Below, piece after piece: positions 11,816 through 23,200 of a stretch of 64,000 bases of DNA. The notes beneath the pieces are model-generated. The model was not told where the DNA came from and did no database searches. It saw only the letters and a list, made by a program, of their open reading frames with translations. The position numbers were made by a program, and so were the translations under genes. Source of the stretch: Trichuris trichiura (taxonomy: Eukaryota > Nematoda > Enoplea > Trichinellida > Trichuridae); the NCBI GenBank assembly GCA_037903355.1, contig JBAJFE010000033.1, forward strand, positions 310,001 to 374,000. Direction: 5' to 3'. Numbering within the stretch: position 1 is the stretch's first letter; every line of letters starts with the position of its first letter.

Positions 11816-12700
11816 AAGGAGGCTGGTTGAAGGAAAGGCATAGCGAACAAGTACTTGATTTTTGACCGCAAGCTTGCCTCCGGGATGTATCGTGCAGATA
11901 AACCATACACAGCTGAACGTTCTGCCAAATACACTGCGAAGAATGGAATTAGCAAACTGAGCTTTCAATGCCTTTAAAAGTGCTTCCACAAGCGTTGATG
12001 ACGGCCAGCTCTTAAGTCTGTCATTACGATTGACGGTGACAGTTGGAATCCGTTTTCTACAGCAGAATCAAAAAGGATCTTCAACATAATCATTTGTAAA
12101 GTGCCTCTCGTTTTCCAGTCATTATTGCGGAAACGTCCTCTGCTTGTCCTAGTCGACAGGAGCACGGATCATGTACAACTGGTAAAAGATAGCCGGTACT
12201 GTCTTGAAAGTGCCGTCCATTATTCAATAGGAAACATATGCAAACTTCTGAAAATTGTCTGCAGTTGCAAAAACAAGTAGTCTTCTTTCAGGAATGCTTG
12301 TATTTTTAACCATGAATGGTCGTCCATCTAATGTGCTTTGCAACTGCGCAGGAATGTCAACGTGTGCCAGCGTTGTTGGTTCCGGTGGTCGTTGAGCTCG
12401 TCGAGCTCTTTTTACTATTTGTCGCAATGTATCTGATGGTGGTAAAGACGCGGCCACATCCAATGAACACTAAGTTATGCACGATTGAATTATCTGGCAA
12501 GGCAAATCCCTGCCAGTTCGCGTCACAGACTCAATTTCTTCAGTAACTTTCAAGACACCTGCCCCATTTGGATTTGGCATGTGGTTATAGTCCCCAAATT
12601 TAACAAGTAGGTGCTGACCATCTGAAAGCCTCCTACTAACTGCCTGGTCACGACAGTACAATTTTTCCTGGTTTCGCATGACTAGTAGTAACAATCTCCG
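11816..12700 (-). pseudogene. MULE transposase remnant with FLYWCH-type zinc finger
   Basis: Mutator-like (MULE) transposases often carry an N-terminal FLYWCH finger and a DDE core. The finger region here (12694-12480) reads EKLYCRDQAVSRRLSDGQHL and FGDYNHMPNP. A linker with PPSDTLRQIVKRARR and LVFATADNF follows (12460-12250). After an in-frame TGA comes IMDGTFKTVPAIFYQLYMI (near 12230-12170), where MDGTF holds the first catalytic aspartate. A frameshifted block near 12080-11970 reads LSPSIVMTD, then FHSSQCIWQNVQL. Stops and frameshifts make it non-coding. It lies just beyond the 3' end of the SKI8-like gene. Confidence 0.75.
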
Positions 12701-13010
12701 GAGAATCTATCCTTTGCAAACAACTATCCTCGCGCACTTAGCTTATAACCACCTCTCGGAGAACGAACTATCTCGCAGATTTCTTCCATACTCTCATAAG
12801 AACTACTCAGAAGAACTACAAACCCCACTTTAAAAACACTCGCCTTTAAACGGCTATTACACTTTGTACGTCACCCATGCACCTTATTCATTACATCATT
12901 TTAAGACCGCTGATGACGGGTCGCGTTTGGACCTGAAAGCTCTGGAGAAATTAGTAGTAAAATTTTTCAACGGGACTTACAATCCGTATAAAAAAAGAAG
13001 CAGCCTAATC
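12701..13010 (+). repeat. PLE-1 tail fragment
   Basis: Text such as CTTTAAAAACACTCGCCTTT matches the PLE-1 3' region at 5060-5100, and the hammerhead-like block follows at 12905. The end carries ACGGGACTTACAATCCGTAT, the equivalent of the TTATTACGG end of other tails. No coding part is attached. Confidence 0.65.
12905..12948 (+). ncRNA. Hammerhead ribozyme-like motif
   Basis: CTGATGA, CGGGTC, loop, GACC, TGAAAGCTCTGG. The core is intact; stem II is slightly weakened. Confidence 0.6.
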
Positions 13011-13109
13011 ATATTCTCATAAACAAAAAACAGCAAAAGGACTCCTGCCAATCAGCTGCAGCAGCAAATGGTTACCCTCAGCAAACCATGCGTATGTGTA
13101 AGCACGTTC

Positions 13110-13275
13110 TGACCCTAAACGAATATTCGAGGCAAATAATCATTCAGGAAATGAATTTCTGGGAAATGACCATTCAGATGAATGAACGTCGGTCAGACGT
13201 CCATTCAGGCTAACGATCGTTCGGCAACTGACCGTTTGGCAAACGATAGTACGGAAAGTGAACGTCTCCCGTCGA
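13110..13275. repeat. Degenerate short tandem-like repeats
   Basis: Variants of CATTCAGG/ATGACC/GTTCGGCAA recur about every 15-20 bases (AATCATTCAGGAAATG, CCATTCAGATGAATGA, CGTTCGGCAACTGACC). The period is irregular and no function is evident. Confidence 0.5.
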
Positions 13276-13380
13276 AATGTACGCAAATGGTTAAAACCTT
13301 GTTTTCAGAAGTGACACATACCGGCTTTATATACTATGTAAACGAGTAATTAAACTTGTTTAATAAGAGTTATGCTAGAT

Positions 13381-13530
13381 CAGTGTTTCCCAGCCTTTTG
13401 CCTGCCCTCCCTCACCCCAAAGAAGCTGTCATTGCCGCCCTGAACTTTCCATTCCCTCACTGGACACCGACATCGTTCACTGACAAAGAGGGGAATATCG
13501 CCCCCTCCCCCTTAAGAAACAATGTGTTAT
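13381..13530 (+). repeat. hAT-C-like terminal fragment (weak)
   Basis: It begins CAGTGTTTCCCAGCC, like the hAT-C ends at 32493 and 43188. A matching opposite end and target duplication were not found, so it may be a solo end or chance similarity. Confidence 0.3.
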
Positions 13531-13722
13531 ACCAAGCCATTATAAAGCAGGGTGATATTCAAGCCTCATAGCTTTTAGTACAAAAATAACCAAACCATTT
13601 ACTGGGCTACACAGAAACGACCAAAAGCGCTGGAACTCTCAGAATACTTGTTGCATGAAAACATCCAATTTTGCAACAAAGCACTTCTGTAGGCTAGCAG
13701 CATCGTAAGGAAGAACTCATGC

Positions 13723-14202
13723 TCATGCGCAATGCCGAACGAGTTTGTCGAAGTCATAAACCATCAAAACGCCTTTCTCAGACGAAGATATCAGTAGATT
13801 TGGATCCACGTGGGTCATGGCAACAGCTGAGATCTGAAAAAAAATTCTTAAAGCATGAATCAGCATGCTTCATCTGTACTACTGGGGCGTCCTGCTGCAG
13901 CAATTTGCAAAATGAGCGTCGTTCTTCCACGTCCCATAGACAAACACGCCCATCAAACGAACCAGAAGCAAGCCATCTACCATCGGGTGAAACAGTTAAG
14001 CTCGTAACCTGCCCATTATGATCACTGAAAGTGCAGATCGAATGCGACCGTATTCCTCTTAAAAACGCAAACACAAAGTTTGACATACAATGCCGAGTTC
14101 ATACGTACGCCTCATGCATTTTTACAGTAGTGTCTTGGGAAGAGCTAAACAACAGACTTCCATCAGGACTGAATTTCAATGCCCAAATACGACCTGAATG
14201 AG
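13723..14202 (-). CDS. WDR61: SKI8-like gene, last three exons and stop
   Basis: Exon 14202-14109 follows the pyrimidine-rich acceptor TCCATTTCAG and reads HSGRIWALKFSPDGSLLF, then SSSQDTTVK, ending at donor GTACGT. Exon 14057-13883 follows TTTTTAAG and reads FSDHNGQVTSLTVSPDGRW, then ASGSFDGRVCLWDVEERR. Its donor is GTAGTA; a second GT three bases on would add one valine. Exon 13833-13723 follows TTTTTTTTCAG, reads ISAVAMTHVDPNLLISSSEK and ends LVRHCA before TGA. Introns are 51 and 49 bases. Confidence 0.8.
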
Positions 14203-17200
14203 CTGAAATGGAGGAATAAATTTTTTGCAACCTCAAGCAGTTAAAGGTGTACGAACAAAACGAATGAAAACAAGTCTCTTCATAAAGCTTAGCCTTTCTT
14301 CGAAACAAAATTTTCCTTCACTATATGTAAATGAATTTTCGACCAAAGGACGGGCCGGCAGCTACGAAAATTAAAAACAAAATCACAATAAAGGCCTCCA
14401 ACTTATGATCCATTTTGCTCTGAACGTTCCATCGCAAGTCGAAACGCCTAATCAGTGCACTCAATGCCAAGCGGGCCGCAGAGGTGGCAGTTTACTAGTA
14501 ATGGTTTTCTCATTTGTCTCCGTTGGCCACACATTGGTTCAGTGCCATCATTCATATAAGTTTAAGTTTAGATTTATTCTAAGATGAAGTCAAAATGTAT
14601 GGTATTAAACCGATACCAGCACAGGAAAGGTGAATTGCCATGGTGGGAAACCGCCGCTGAATGGATGTGACGAGCCATAACGAACCTATACTGACGATTA
14701 GAACCGACTGAATGTAAAAGATTCGTACAGCAGCTTACAGTTAAGAGAAATGATGTCGTACAAGACTGCTTTATAAAGCAGTAATTCTGTTCTGGAGTTA
14801 ATAAAACAGAACTCTGTATATGGGAACTACACTAATGCACATACATATACGTGAGCTCACTGATTTGATCAATGAACTCAACCGATATTTACAAGAATGT
14901 AGAAATGCTATAGCAACAACTCGAAGTTCTTTCCCTGCTTGGCTCAATGATAGCTGGAAGGCATCTCTGTGATGAATGACAGTGTACCAGGAGTAGGCTG
15001 CATTAGGAAGGCATCAAGTCTTGTTTCTATACTCTTCTGTGTTCCATTGTACATTTCTTTGCAACTGCCAAGGCACTTAAATATGTCGATCAGCTCTAGT
15101 AAATTCCTCGCAATAGCTATCTCCTATGTATACGTACATATAAATAACAAAATACAAATTTCAAGGTGAATGTATTCCGCTATGAAACCCATCGTAGTCG
15201 CTGACCTCCTGTATTATACTTTAATGTGTTGACGTACATCAATTTCGCAGCGTGAATGACCAGGAATACGTCAGTCCATTCAGTCTCTGAGAAGCTTATT
15301 GTTTATTGCTAACGTTAACAAACCAAAAATTATAATTCAAACAGACGGTGATTACAGAGTAAGAAGAAAAGAAGGCCTCATGCACCAGCACCCACAGCTT
15401 TGAGGACATCGACGGAGGAACGGAACGAACAGAGAAATTGAAAAAGCAGTAAAAGCCAGAAAACAATTGTTTATTTTTAAAATTATCCCAACAAGGTGTA
15501 CATACAGTGGAACCTCCAAAGTTGACCACCTCTCTATGTTGACCCCCCTCCGTAAGTGGGAAGTTGACCGTTTTAGCAGTGACCTAGTATATTGAACCGC
15601 TGCTAGTTTGCTCCCTTTAAGTTGATCACTTCAGTTTACTCTATGTCATTCGCTAAGAGCTGTTAACCATCTGTGCCTGAATATGCTACCTATTACTCAA
15701 CGTTGCGAAGTTTTTCATTACCGTGCATTGAAGATTCCTGAAGAGAGAACTGGTTCTGTCGCTTTGAGGATGCTTTTTCCATGCTTGCCAGCGCAGCTTG
15801 CGCGTTTTCTCGTTTACACGACTTCCCACCTAGGCGTCGACAGCATTTTCCCACGGCGCGAAATATGACGAATCGAGTCTAATTGTATTCGTTCGCATTC
15901 AGTTCAATCCTATTCATGCGCTTTGCGGGAGGTAGCATTAGAGTGTCTTAACGAGTAAAGGTATTTCAGTTTAGGCAGTAATAGCTACCAAGCGGTTGCG
16001 GTTTGCACTGCAGCCGAACGGAAAGAATCAAGAGAGTTGGCACTAAAGGAAAACGTGTATCTTATTCGCCTATCCCCTTTCTTGAAACCGATAGTCAAAA
16101 GTAGACAGCGGAACGGTTCCATGTCAGCAAGACTACCGTTAGCAACATTCAGAGACGTAAACGTGAGTACTTGGAAAGATATGATAAGGTTTAAGCAAAT
16201 GAGAGCACCTAATGCACCGATCTCTGGCTCAATGATCTGGGAAGTTGCTTGAAAAATCGCCCTGGAATTAAGGTAGACAAGTGTCCAAGCATCAAGCGGT
16301 AGGCTGAAAAGTTCAAGCTCCGTCATAAGATTTCTCAGAAAATCTTATGCGGCAAATCTAGCGAAGTTCCCGTCGAAGTCTTGGAAGACTTCATCGCGAA
16401 GTTTTGCTATTTCGCCACTGGCTTCAAGGAGGAAAGTATTTTCAATGCTGACGAATGCAGCCTGTTCTTCAAAGCCATCCTCTTGGTCTCTGACGAATTT
16501 CCAGAAGCACTTCCTTATTGCATCCGGTTAAACTTTATTTAAAAAAGAGATGATCCAAAGGACGGCGTCCAAAGCATTAATGGACACAGCAATCGAAGTC
16601 GCACCCACAGATGACCTGGTGATTTCCGCTTTGCTAATGACCCACTGCAGAAGCTGGGTCCTGTATTTCGCTTTAAACGTCTTAATTGCTCCTTGATCTA
16701 GAGGCTGGGTTTTCCAGGAAGTGTTTGGAGGCAGGAACTTCAACGTGGCATTTGTGAGGTGCCTCAAGCGGTTCTCTACTACCAATAAGAAGGAATGTTT
16801 CATTCGCTTCATCTATTGGTCGACACTTCTTGCTCACTCCTCGTGTATGGTGGATGTCATCCAGGCTCAATTGTTTGATCTCCAGGTAATAGGGAGGTCC
16901 TCAGGCGTCAAGTTTTTAACTGCGTGGGGTTTCGCTGATTTACCAATGACCAATGGTTCCAACTTCTCCTCATATGCGTTAGCGCAAAGAAGAACAGTGA
17001 AGCGCTCTTTGGAGAGCTTCCTACTTTGCATTTGTCGCTTTCTAGTAAAAGGCTTCCATCAGGCATCGCCTTGGAGAACAAGCCGCATTCATCATCGTTG
17101 AAAATGTTTTCTTCCTTGAAACCACTGGCGAATTAATGGAACTTCGCGATGAAGTCTACCAAGACCTCGATGGGAACTTCGCCAGATTCGTCGCACAAAC

Positions 17201-20200
17201 TTTTTCTGAGAAATCTCATGACAGAGCTTGAACTTCTCGAGCTGACGGCTTAGTGCTTGGGGACTGTCAACCTGAATTCTACGGCGAATCTTCTAGCAAC
17301 TTCCTGGGCCATTGAGCCAGAGATCCGTGCATTAGCTGCTCTCATTTGCTTAAACTAACTTAACGCTGCATTCATTGACTTGATCGAGGGAGGTTCTCCT
17401 CCTTTTGCGCTGCGCATCTCCGCTTTGCTTATCATATCTTTCTAAGTACTTGCGTTTACGTCTCTGGATGTTGCCAACGCTAGTCTTGCTCACATGGAAC
17501 CGTTCCGCTGTCTTCCTTTGACTATTGGTTTCAAGAAAGCGGATAAGATCCACTTTTTCCCTCAGTGCCGACTCTCTCGATTCTTTCCGTTCGGCCACAG
17601 TGCAAACTGCAACCAGCTTGGTAGCTATTAGTGGGTAAGCCAGAATATCTTTAACTCGCGAAGACACGTCCCGCAGGGTACAGAAAATCCAATGAATATA
17701 ATTGAGCTCGACGCGAACGAATACAAGTAGGCTTGATTCATCACATTTCGCACCACGGGAGAATGCTGCCGAAGCCTAGATGGGAGGTCAGGTAAATGAG
17801 AAAACGAGCAAGCCGCACCGGCAAGCATAAAAGAAGCGCCGCCAAAGCGATGGATTCGGTTCTCTCTTCAGGAATCTCCAACGCACGGTAATGAAGAACT
17901 TCGCTACGTTGAGTAATTCAGGCACTGACCGTTAACAGCTCCTAGCGAGTGACACAGGGCAAACTGAAAAGGTCAACTCATGGAGAGCACTGGGTCCATA
18001 TACTACGTCACGGCTAAAGCGGTCAACTTACGGAGGTGATCAACGTATAGAAGTTGTCCTTGCGCTTATTTATGTGCGGACCAACCAACTCGTCAAAATT
18101 CGGTAAACTTAGGGAGGTGGTCAACTTGGAGGTTCCACTGTATTAAGTGCGCTGGCTTCGCGAGATTCTGTATGGGCGATTGTACTACATTTTGATTGCG
18201 CTTGACGTTCTAAGGAATAACTGTATAAGAAAGTAAAGTACATGTGCGGGTTCTCCTGTATTAGTGGCCCCCCAGAAGTAGAGGCGGCAATTTCAAAAGA
18301 GGTCAAGTGGGGATTATGACGTCATCGGAACAATGGCTTGCCAAGTCTGGTTATCGGTGCAGCGATGCGCACGGCTGCGGAGTATTGGAAGAATGGAACA
18401 CTGCCGACGGCGACGATGTGTTTCAACATTCCAGCTGCCGTCATACTGTAGGTCTGTCGGCCATCCTGTTCTGCCCTAGCCTAAGCCTAAACCTGAACGT
18501 AAGGTGTGTTTCTTGGTTTAGGTTTGGACGAGGGCAAAAAAGAGCGATCGTCATGCTGTCTAATGAAGACATAACAGATTACGGGCACGCTTGCCAGAAA
18601 GGAACCTGCATTTCTCTGACGCTGGAGCGGCTGAGAGACAACGTTTGAGTAACTCGTAAAGTGAAAGTACATGAAAGGGATCTCGTGAAACAGTGGCCCA
18701 CCACTAACGGCACGCGGCAATATCAAAGCGTAATGCTTCTTTCGAGTGCCTAGTGAAGTGTTAATAGCGGTGCACCTGCGAGGTTATTTTCGTTCGCGAT
18801 GTTGAGGGCGTGCTGAGCAGGTGGCACGGCAGCACAATGGTAGTGTCACTGATGCGTCCACTGACCCTTATGAAGGTCCATAGTGCTAATTGCGGCCACT
18901 AACGGCACGCGGCAATATCAAAGCGTAGTGCTTCATTCGAGTACCTAGTGAACTGTTAATAGCGATGCACCTGCGAAGTTATTTTCGTTCGCGTTACTTA
19001 TTCATTAATGTAGGTGTCATTGACGCAGTTACTGATCCGTGGAAAATAGTATTAGCGAAAGAAGCAGCTGCGCATCCTTGCAAGGTATGCGAAACACAAT
19101 AGCTAGCGCAACGAGCGAAGTTATTTTCGTTCGCCTTACTTATTAATGTAGGTGTCAATGACGCACTTACTGATCTATAGGAAATAGTATTAGCGAAAGA
19201 AGCAGCTGCGCATCCTTGCAAGGCATGCGAAACACAATAGCTGGCGCAACGCGTAACGTTGAGGCGTCTGTTAGCAACTCACAAAAGCAAGGAAGGTCAA
19301 CAGTCTTAGTCGCGTTGTGCTACGGCAAATTGTGCACAGCTCATTCTGCAAAATGTCCATGGAAGCGAGCAGTGAAGACGTCCCTACCACAAGCCAGGAA
19401 AGCGCCGCTGTACCAAGCGGCACTCGGAAATGGCGAAAGAGAATCCACAGGAACATCGTGTGGTTGATGCAATTGGTGCCGGACGAGAAGGCGGCGGCCC
19501 AGTTCCTGCGCGACAAGGGACTGTTGCACAGGGAGCGGCTGTGTCGGTTGTGCGGACAAGCGATGCACCTAGGGCGCGGCGGCTTGGCCTGGCGGTGCAG
19601 CAGACGGACTTGCCGCAAGGAACTGTCAGTACGCACGGGCACGTGGTTCGACGGTAAGTACCTCCAGCGCCGTGGCCGTTTTGGCTGATGAACGATGCAA
19701 TCTGTTCGTTGCAGCCCCTCACGAAAGGATAAAGCTGCAGAAAGCTATCCAAATATTGTACCACTGGAGTCGAGGGTACACAACAATGAAGTTCTGCGAA
19801 GTCGAGCTCGGTTAGTGATCCGCGAGACTTTTATTGGACACGTCTGAAGTGTATGTTCTCCAGGCCTGTGTAACAAAACTGCAATCCGTTGGTGCAGGTC
19901 CCTGCGGCAGCTTACAGCCGACGCGCTTGCCGCAGCACCCGTGCAACTGGGTGGACCCGGGATGACGGTCGAGCTGGACGAGTCGCTGTTCTCCCGGAGT
20001 AAGTACAATCGAGGGCGGCGGTACCCAGGACAGTGGCTTTTCGCCGGTGTATGCCGGAACACCGGCTTAGCCCACGTGGAAACCGTGGAGAACCGCTCGT
20101 CTGAAACATTGGTGCCCGTTATCGAGTCGCGTGTGCGTCCTGCGTCCGCAGTGATGACGGACGAATGGCGCGCCTACCGGTGTCTGGGCCGTAAGGGATA

Positions 20201-23200
20201 CCATCACTCGCGAGTGAATCACTCGCAGAATTTCGTGGACCCAGACACCGGCGCCCATACGCAGACCGTCGAATCGCTGTGGGCGCAGTTGAAAGCGGGC
20301 AACAAGCGCCGTCGTGGGACGCAACGGAGCGCACTCCCTCTGCACATCTCTGAATTCCTTTGGAGGAGGCAGTTGGGAGACGCTGATGCATTCGACGGCA
20401 TCCTCGACGTCATCCGCCGGTTGCATCCACCCAAAGCAGACGATCTGCAATCGCCACCATCGTTGCCGCAGTGAACGGTTAGTCGTTGTTATATGTTCAC
20501 TGTCACTAATTACGTTTCTGTGATCAGGTCGAAGTCGCCTCGATCGTAGCCACCGTCTGCAGCGCGACCTCCTGCCTGAGTGTCCGGTATGTACGCTTCT
20601 TCACGTTACATTAAATTATTGTTCACGTTACATTACATTCCTGTTCACGTTACATTGAATTCCTCTTCACGTTACATTACATTGCTGTCGGCATTCGCAG
20701 CTGTGAACGGTAATGTCGCTTCACGCGATGCGCTTGGTGCTCATACTGCGACTTAGGCTTAGGCAGCGATCCTTTGTTCCAAGTACACGCAATCATCTGC
20801 ACAGGTGCGCGGCTTAACGCATTAGCAAAACCATTGTTCCGATTACGCAATAATCCCCACTTGACCTCCTTTGAAGTCGCCGCCTCACTTCCGGTGGGGC
20901 ACTGATTCACGAGACCCCGTGAAAGTAGTCAATCAGATGATAGTAACGCGCATAGACAAGATAACAATAAAGAAAGTGCATACCGTTCACTGGGACAGGG
21001 AAGACCGGCGTAGGCGGTGCATCTATGGCGTCTTTCAGAAAAACATAACGCAGAATGAGCTTACGCCGTTTACCAAGACGCGACGCGGATCAGTCCGTTG
21101 ACCTTCGACGTTTTCCACCAATCAAGGACCGAAGGCCAGCAAGCACCACTGCTGCTGCATTGTACTCCCCGTGCCAGGAATCCATGCGCAGCTGTTTTTC
21201 CTCACCTTCACTCTTTTCTAGGGGTCAGTAACAAAATTCCAGGCCAAGGGGTCAGACAAAATGGAGAATGAGTTGTGGGCTCTATGAACCCACGGCGGTG
21301 CCGGAAGTGTCAGGCGGCTAGTTCATAGCGTAATCTGTCACTCTGCAGCGTCATAACAGGTTATTAGCTGCACAACGGGAGGGACATCGTCGGCAGGTTT
21401 AGTGAACACGTGCTGAGTTGTTGGCGTCGCCAGCACAATGGAGCATCAGGGACACATTCAGTGACTCGGTTATCGGTGTAACGGATTAGCGCCGAAGAAT
21501 TCTGCTAAACTGCATTGTAGTAGGCTCATGCAGTGACCCGGTTATCGGTGTAACGGATTAGCGCTGAAATATTTCGCTACAGTGCAATGTAATAGCGTCT
21601 GTTTGTGTCACTGATGCGTTTAGTGACCTGTAGCAATCAGCGAAGGTGATGGAATTTAGCACCTGCGCATGCATTGAAGGTACGGGAAACACAATGGGGC
21701 ATGCAGGTGTTCAAGCTGAGACCTCGTCTAGCAATTCGAGAAAAACATCGGAGGTCAACTGTCATAGGTCAACCGAGCTTCGGCGTGCCTTGGTAGACAC
21801 GGTAAATCTCATTTTGCGTTAAGTCTGTCCCGGGATCTAGTGGCCACTTCCCATCGACAAGTGAAGGCAGCGTAAATGTGGCACGAACAAGGCGCAATAT
21901 TCGTAGGGGCATCGACTGGCTGCAGGAGATAGTGCCAGACGAAAAGGCGGCTGTGCTTTCCCTGCGCGGCAAGGGACTGCTGCACAGCCAGGGCTCCTTC
22001 GGTTGCACCCACCCTGACAGGACGAGTCGACAGCGCCACAGCCGTTGTCACAGTCAACGGTATGTCGAGCGTTAACGTTTACTTCCTCTGACGCCTTCTG
22101 CCTGATTAGGTACACCCCAGTGAACCCGTCGGATGCGCCTACAGCGAAATTGACGCGTCGCCTTCATCAGGCTGAGCGCCTGCGTTAGCAGTACGTATGC
22201 TTTTTCTCTTTTTGCGTTAGTCAATGCTCGCTTGTTCAGTGATCGCTAAATAACGTTACTTTGCGCTATGCTTCTTGTCGTTTGCGCCACGGTCAAAACT
22301 GCATAACCCAACAGCAGCAACGAACACGCGTTATGTTAAGGTTTAGGCTTAGGCTAGGGCAGAGCACGATGGCCGGCGTCGTTATAGCTCGCACTTGGAA
22401 ACAATTGCCTGAACGGGCAACTGTTTCCAGGTGTGCAGCTTTCTTTCGCTAATACGCATCGCGCATGATCGCTAAATAACGTTACTTTGCGCCATGCTTC
22501 TTGTCGTTTGCGCCACGGTAAAAACTGGATAACCCAAAAGCAGCCACGAACACGGATTGTGTTTAGGTTTAGGCTTAGGCTAGGGCAGAGCACGATGGCC
22601 GGCACAATCATAGCTGGCACTTGGAAACAATTGCCAGAACGGGCAACTGTTTCCAGGTGTTCATCGGTCTTTTGCTAATACGCGTCGTTCGCATCAGTGC
22701 GCAGTGAACAATGGCTTAGGTCACCAATTGTTTAGGTGACGCAATAATCCCCACTTGAACTCCTTTGATGTTGCCGCCATCTACTTCCGGCGCCGCCGTG
22801 GGAACAAAGACCCGAGTTGTGTGCCGTTTACCAAGACGCGACGCAGATTGTTCAGTTGACCTTCGATGTTTTTCACTCTTTCTTAAGGGTCAGTAACGGA
22901 ATTACTCGGCAAATATTCCGTGGGTCAATAACTGCAGCTACTCTATGTGCCGCTGATGCTCCATTGTGCTGCCGCACGAACTACTGTACACGTGTTCACT
23001 AAATCGGTCGTCGCTGAAGAGTCGCGCATTATGCTTTGATACTGCCGAGTCTACTTCCGGCGGGCCACTAATACAGGAGATCCCATGCGCGTGTTGCTAC
23101 AGTAAGCTTACATTCACTACTTCCCTATGTTGACCAACCCTGTAAGTTGGAGAGTTTGCCCTAGTCCCTTGGGTGGTCAAATTACAGAGGTTTTAATGGA

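Larger units (their letters stand above)
15505..18140. mobile_element. Palindromic Tigger/pogo transposon (Tigger-1)
   Basis: Ends CAGTGGAACCTCCAAAGTTG and its inverse (TTGGAGGTTCCACTG) are flanked by TA (15503-15504 and 18141-18142), the pogo/Tigger target. The left part 15505-16487 is an inverted copy of about 17150-18140. For example, the text around 15690-15740 matches the inverse of 17880-17930. Each arm therefore carries a transposase N-terminal region reading toward the centre. Between them is the middle and C-terminal part on the minus strand. It sits inside the SKI8-like intron. Confidence 0.8.
18678..20916 (+). mobile_element. Merlin transposon with intact-looking transposase
   Basis: The inverted ends are GGATCTCGTGAAACAGTGGC (left) and GGTCTCGTGAATCAGTGCCC (inverse of the right). 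The flanks ACATGAAAG (18669-18677) and CCGTGAAAG (20917-20925) agree at 7 of 9 positions; Merlin makes 8-9 bp duplications. The right subterminal part contains CTTGACCTCCTTTGAAG, as do most other Merlin relatives in this window. The gene inside shows no stop or frameshift once two small introns are removed. Confidence 0.75.
18249..23083. mobile_element. Outer Merlin-type element or element pair
   Basis: Left end GGTTCTCCTGTATTAGTGGC and inverse right end GGATCTCCTGTATTAGTGGC match closely. The flanking 8 bp are CATGTGCG (18241-18248) and CATGCGCG (23084-23091), one mismatch. The Merlin element with transposase (18678-20916) lies inside. The right-hand remainder (20926-23083) holds a transposase exon-1 relic and a tandem duplication. 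The subterminal sequences pair across the two elements (see findings), so the history may be more complex than simple nesting. Confidence 0.6.

Noticed and set aside
13381..13571. 71-residue ORF rich in proline
   Set aside because: It overlaps a hAT-C-like end and has no conserved motif. It lies just after the SKI8-like stop codon.
9377..22590. TTAGGC/TTAGG-like text (TTAGGCTTAGGCTAGGG) resembling telomeric repeats
   Set aside because: It occurs as a fixed 18-20 base block at the same place inside Merlin-type elements, never as a long tandem array, so it is transposon sequence.
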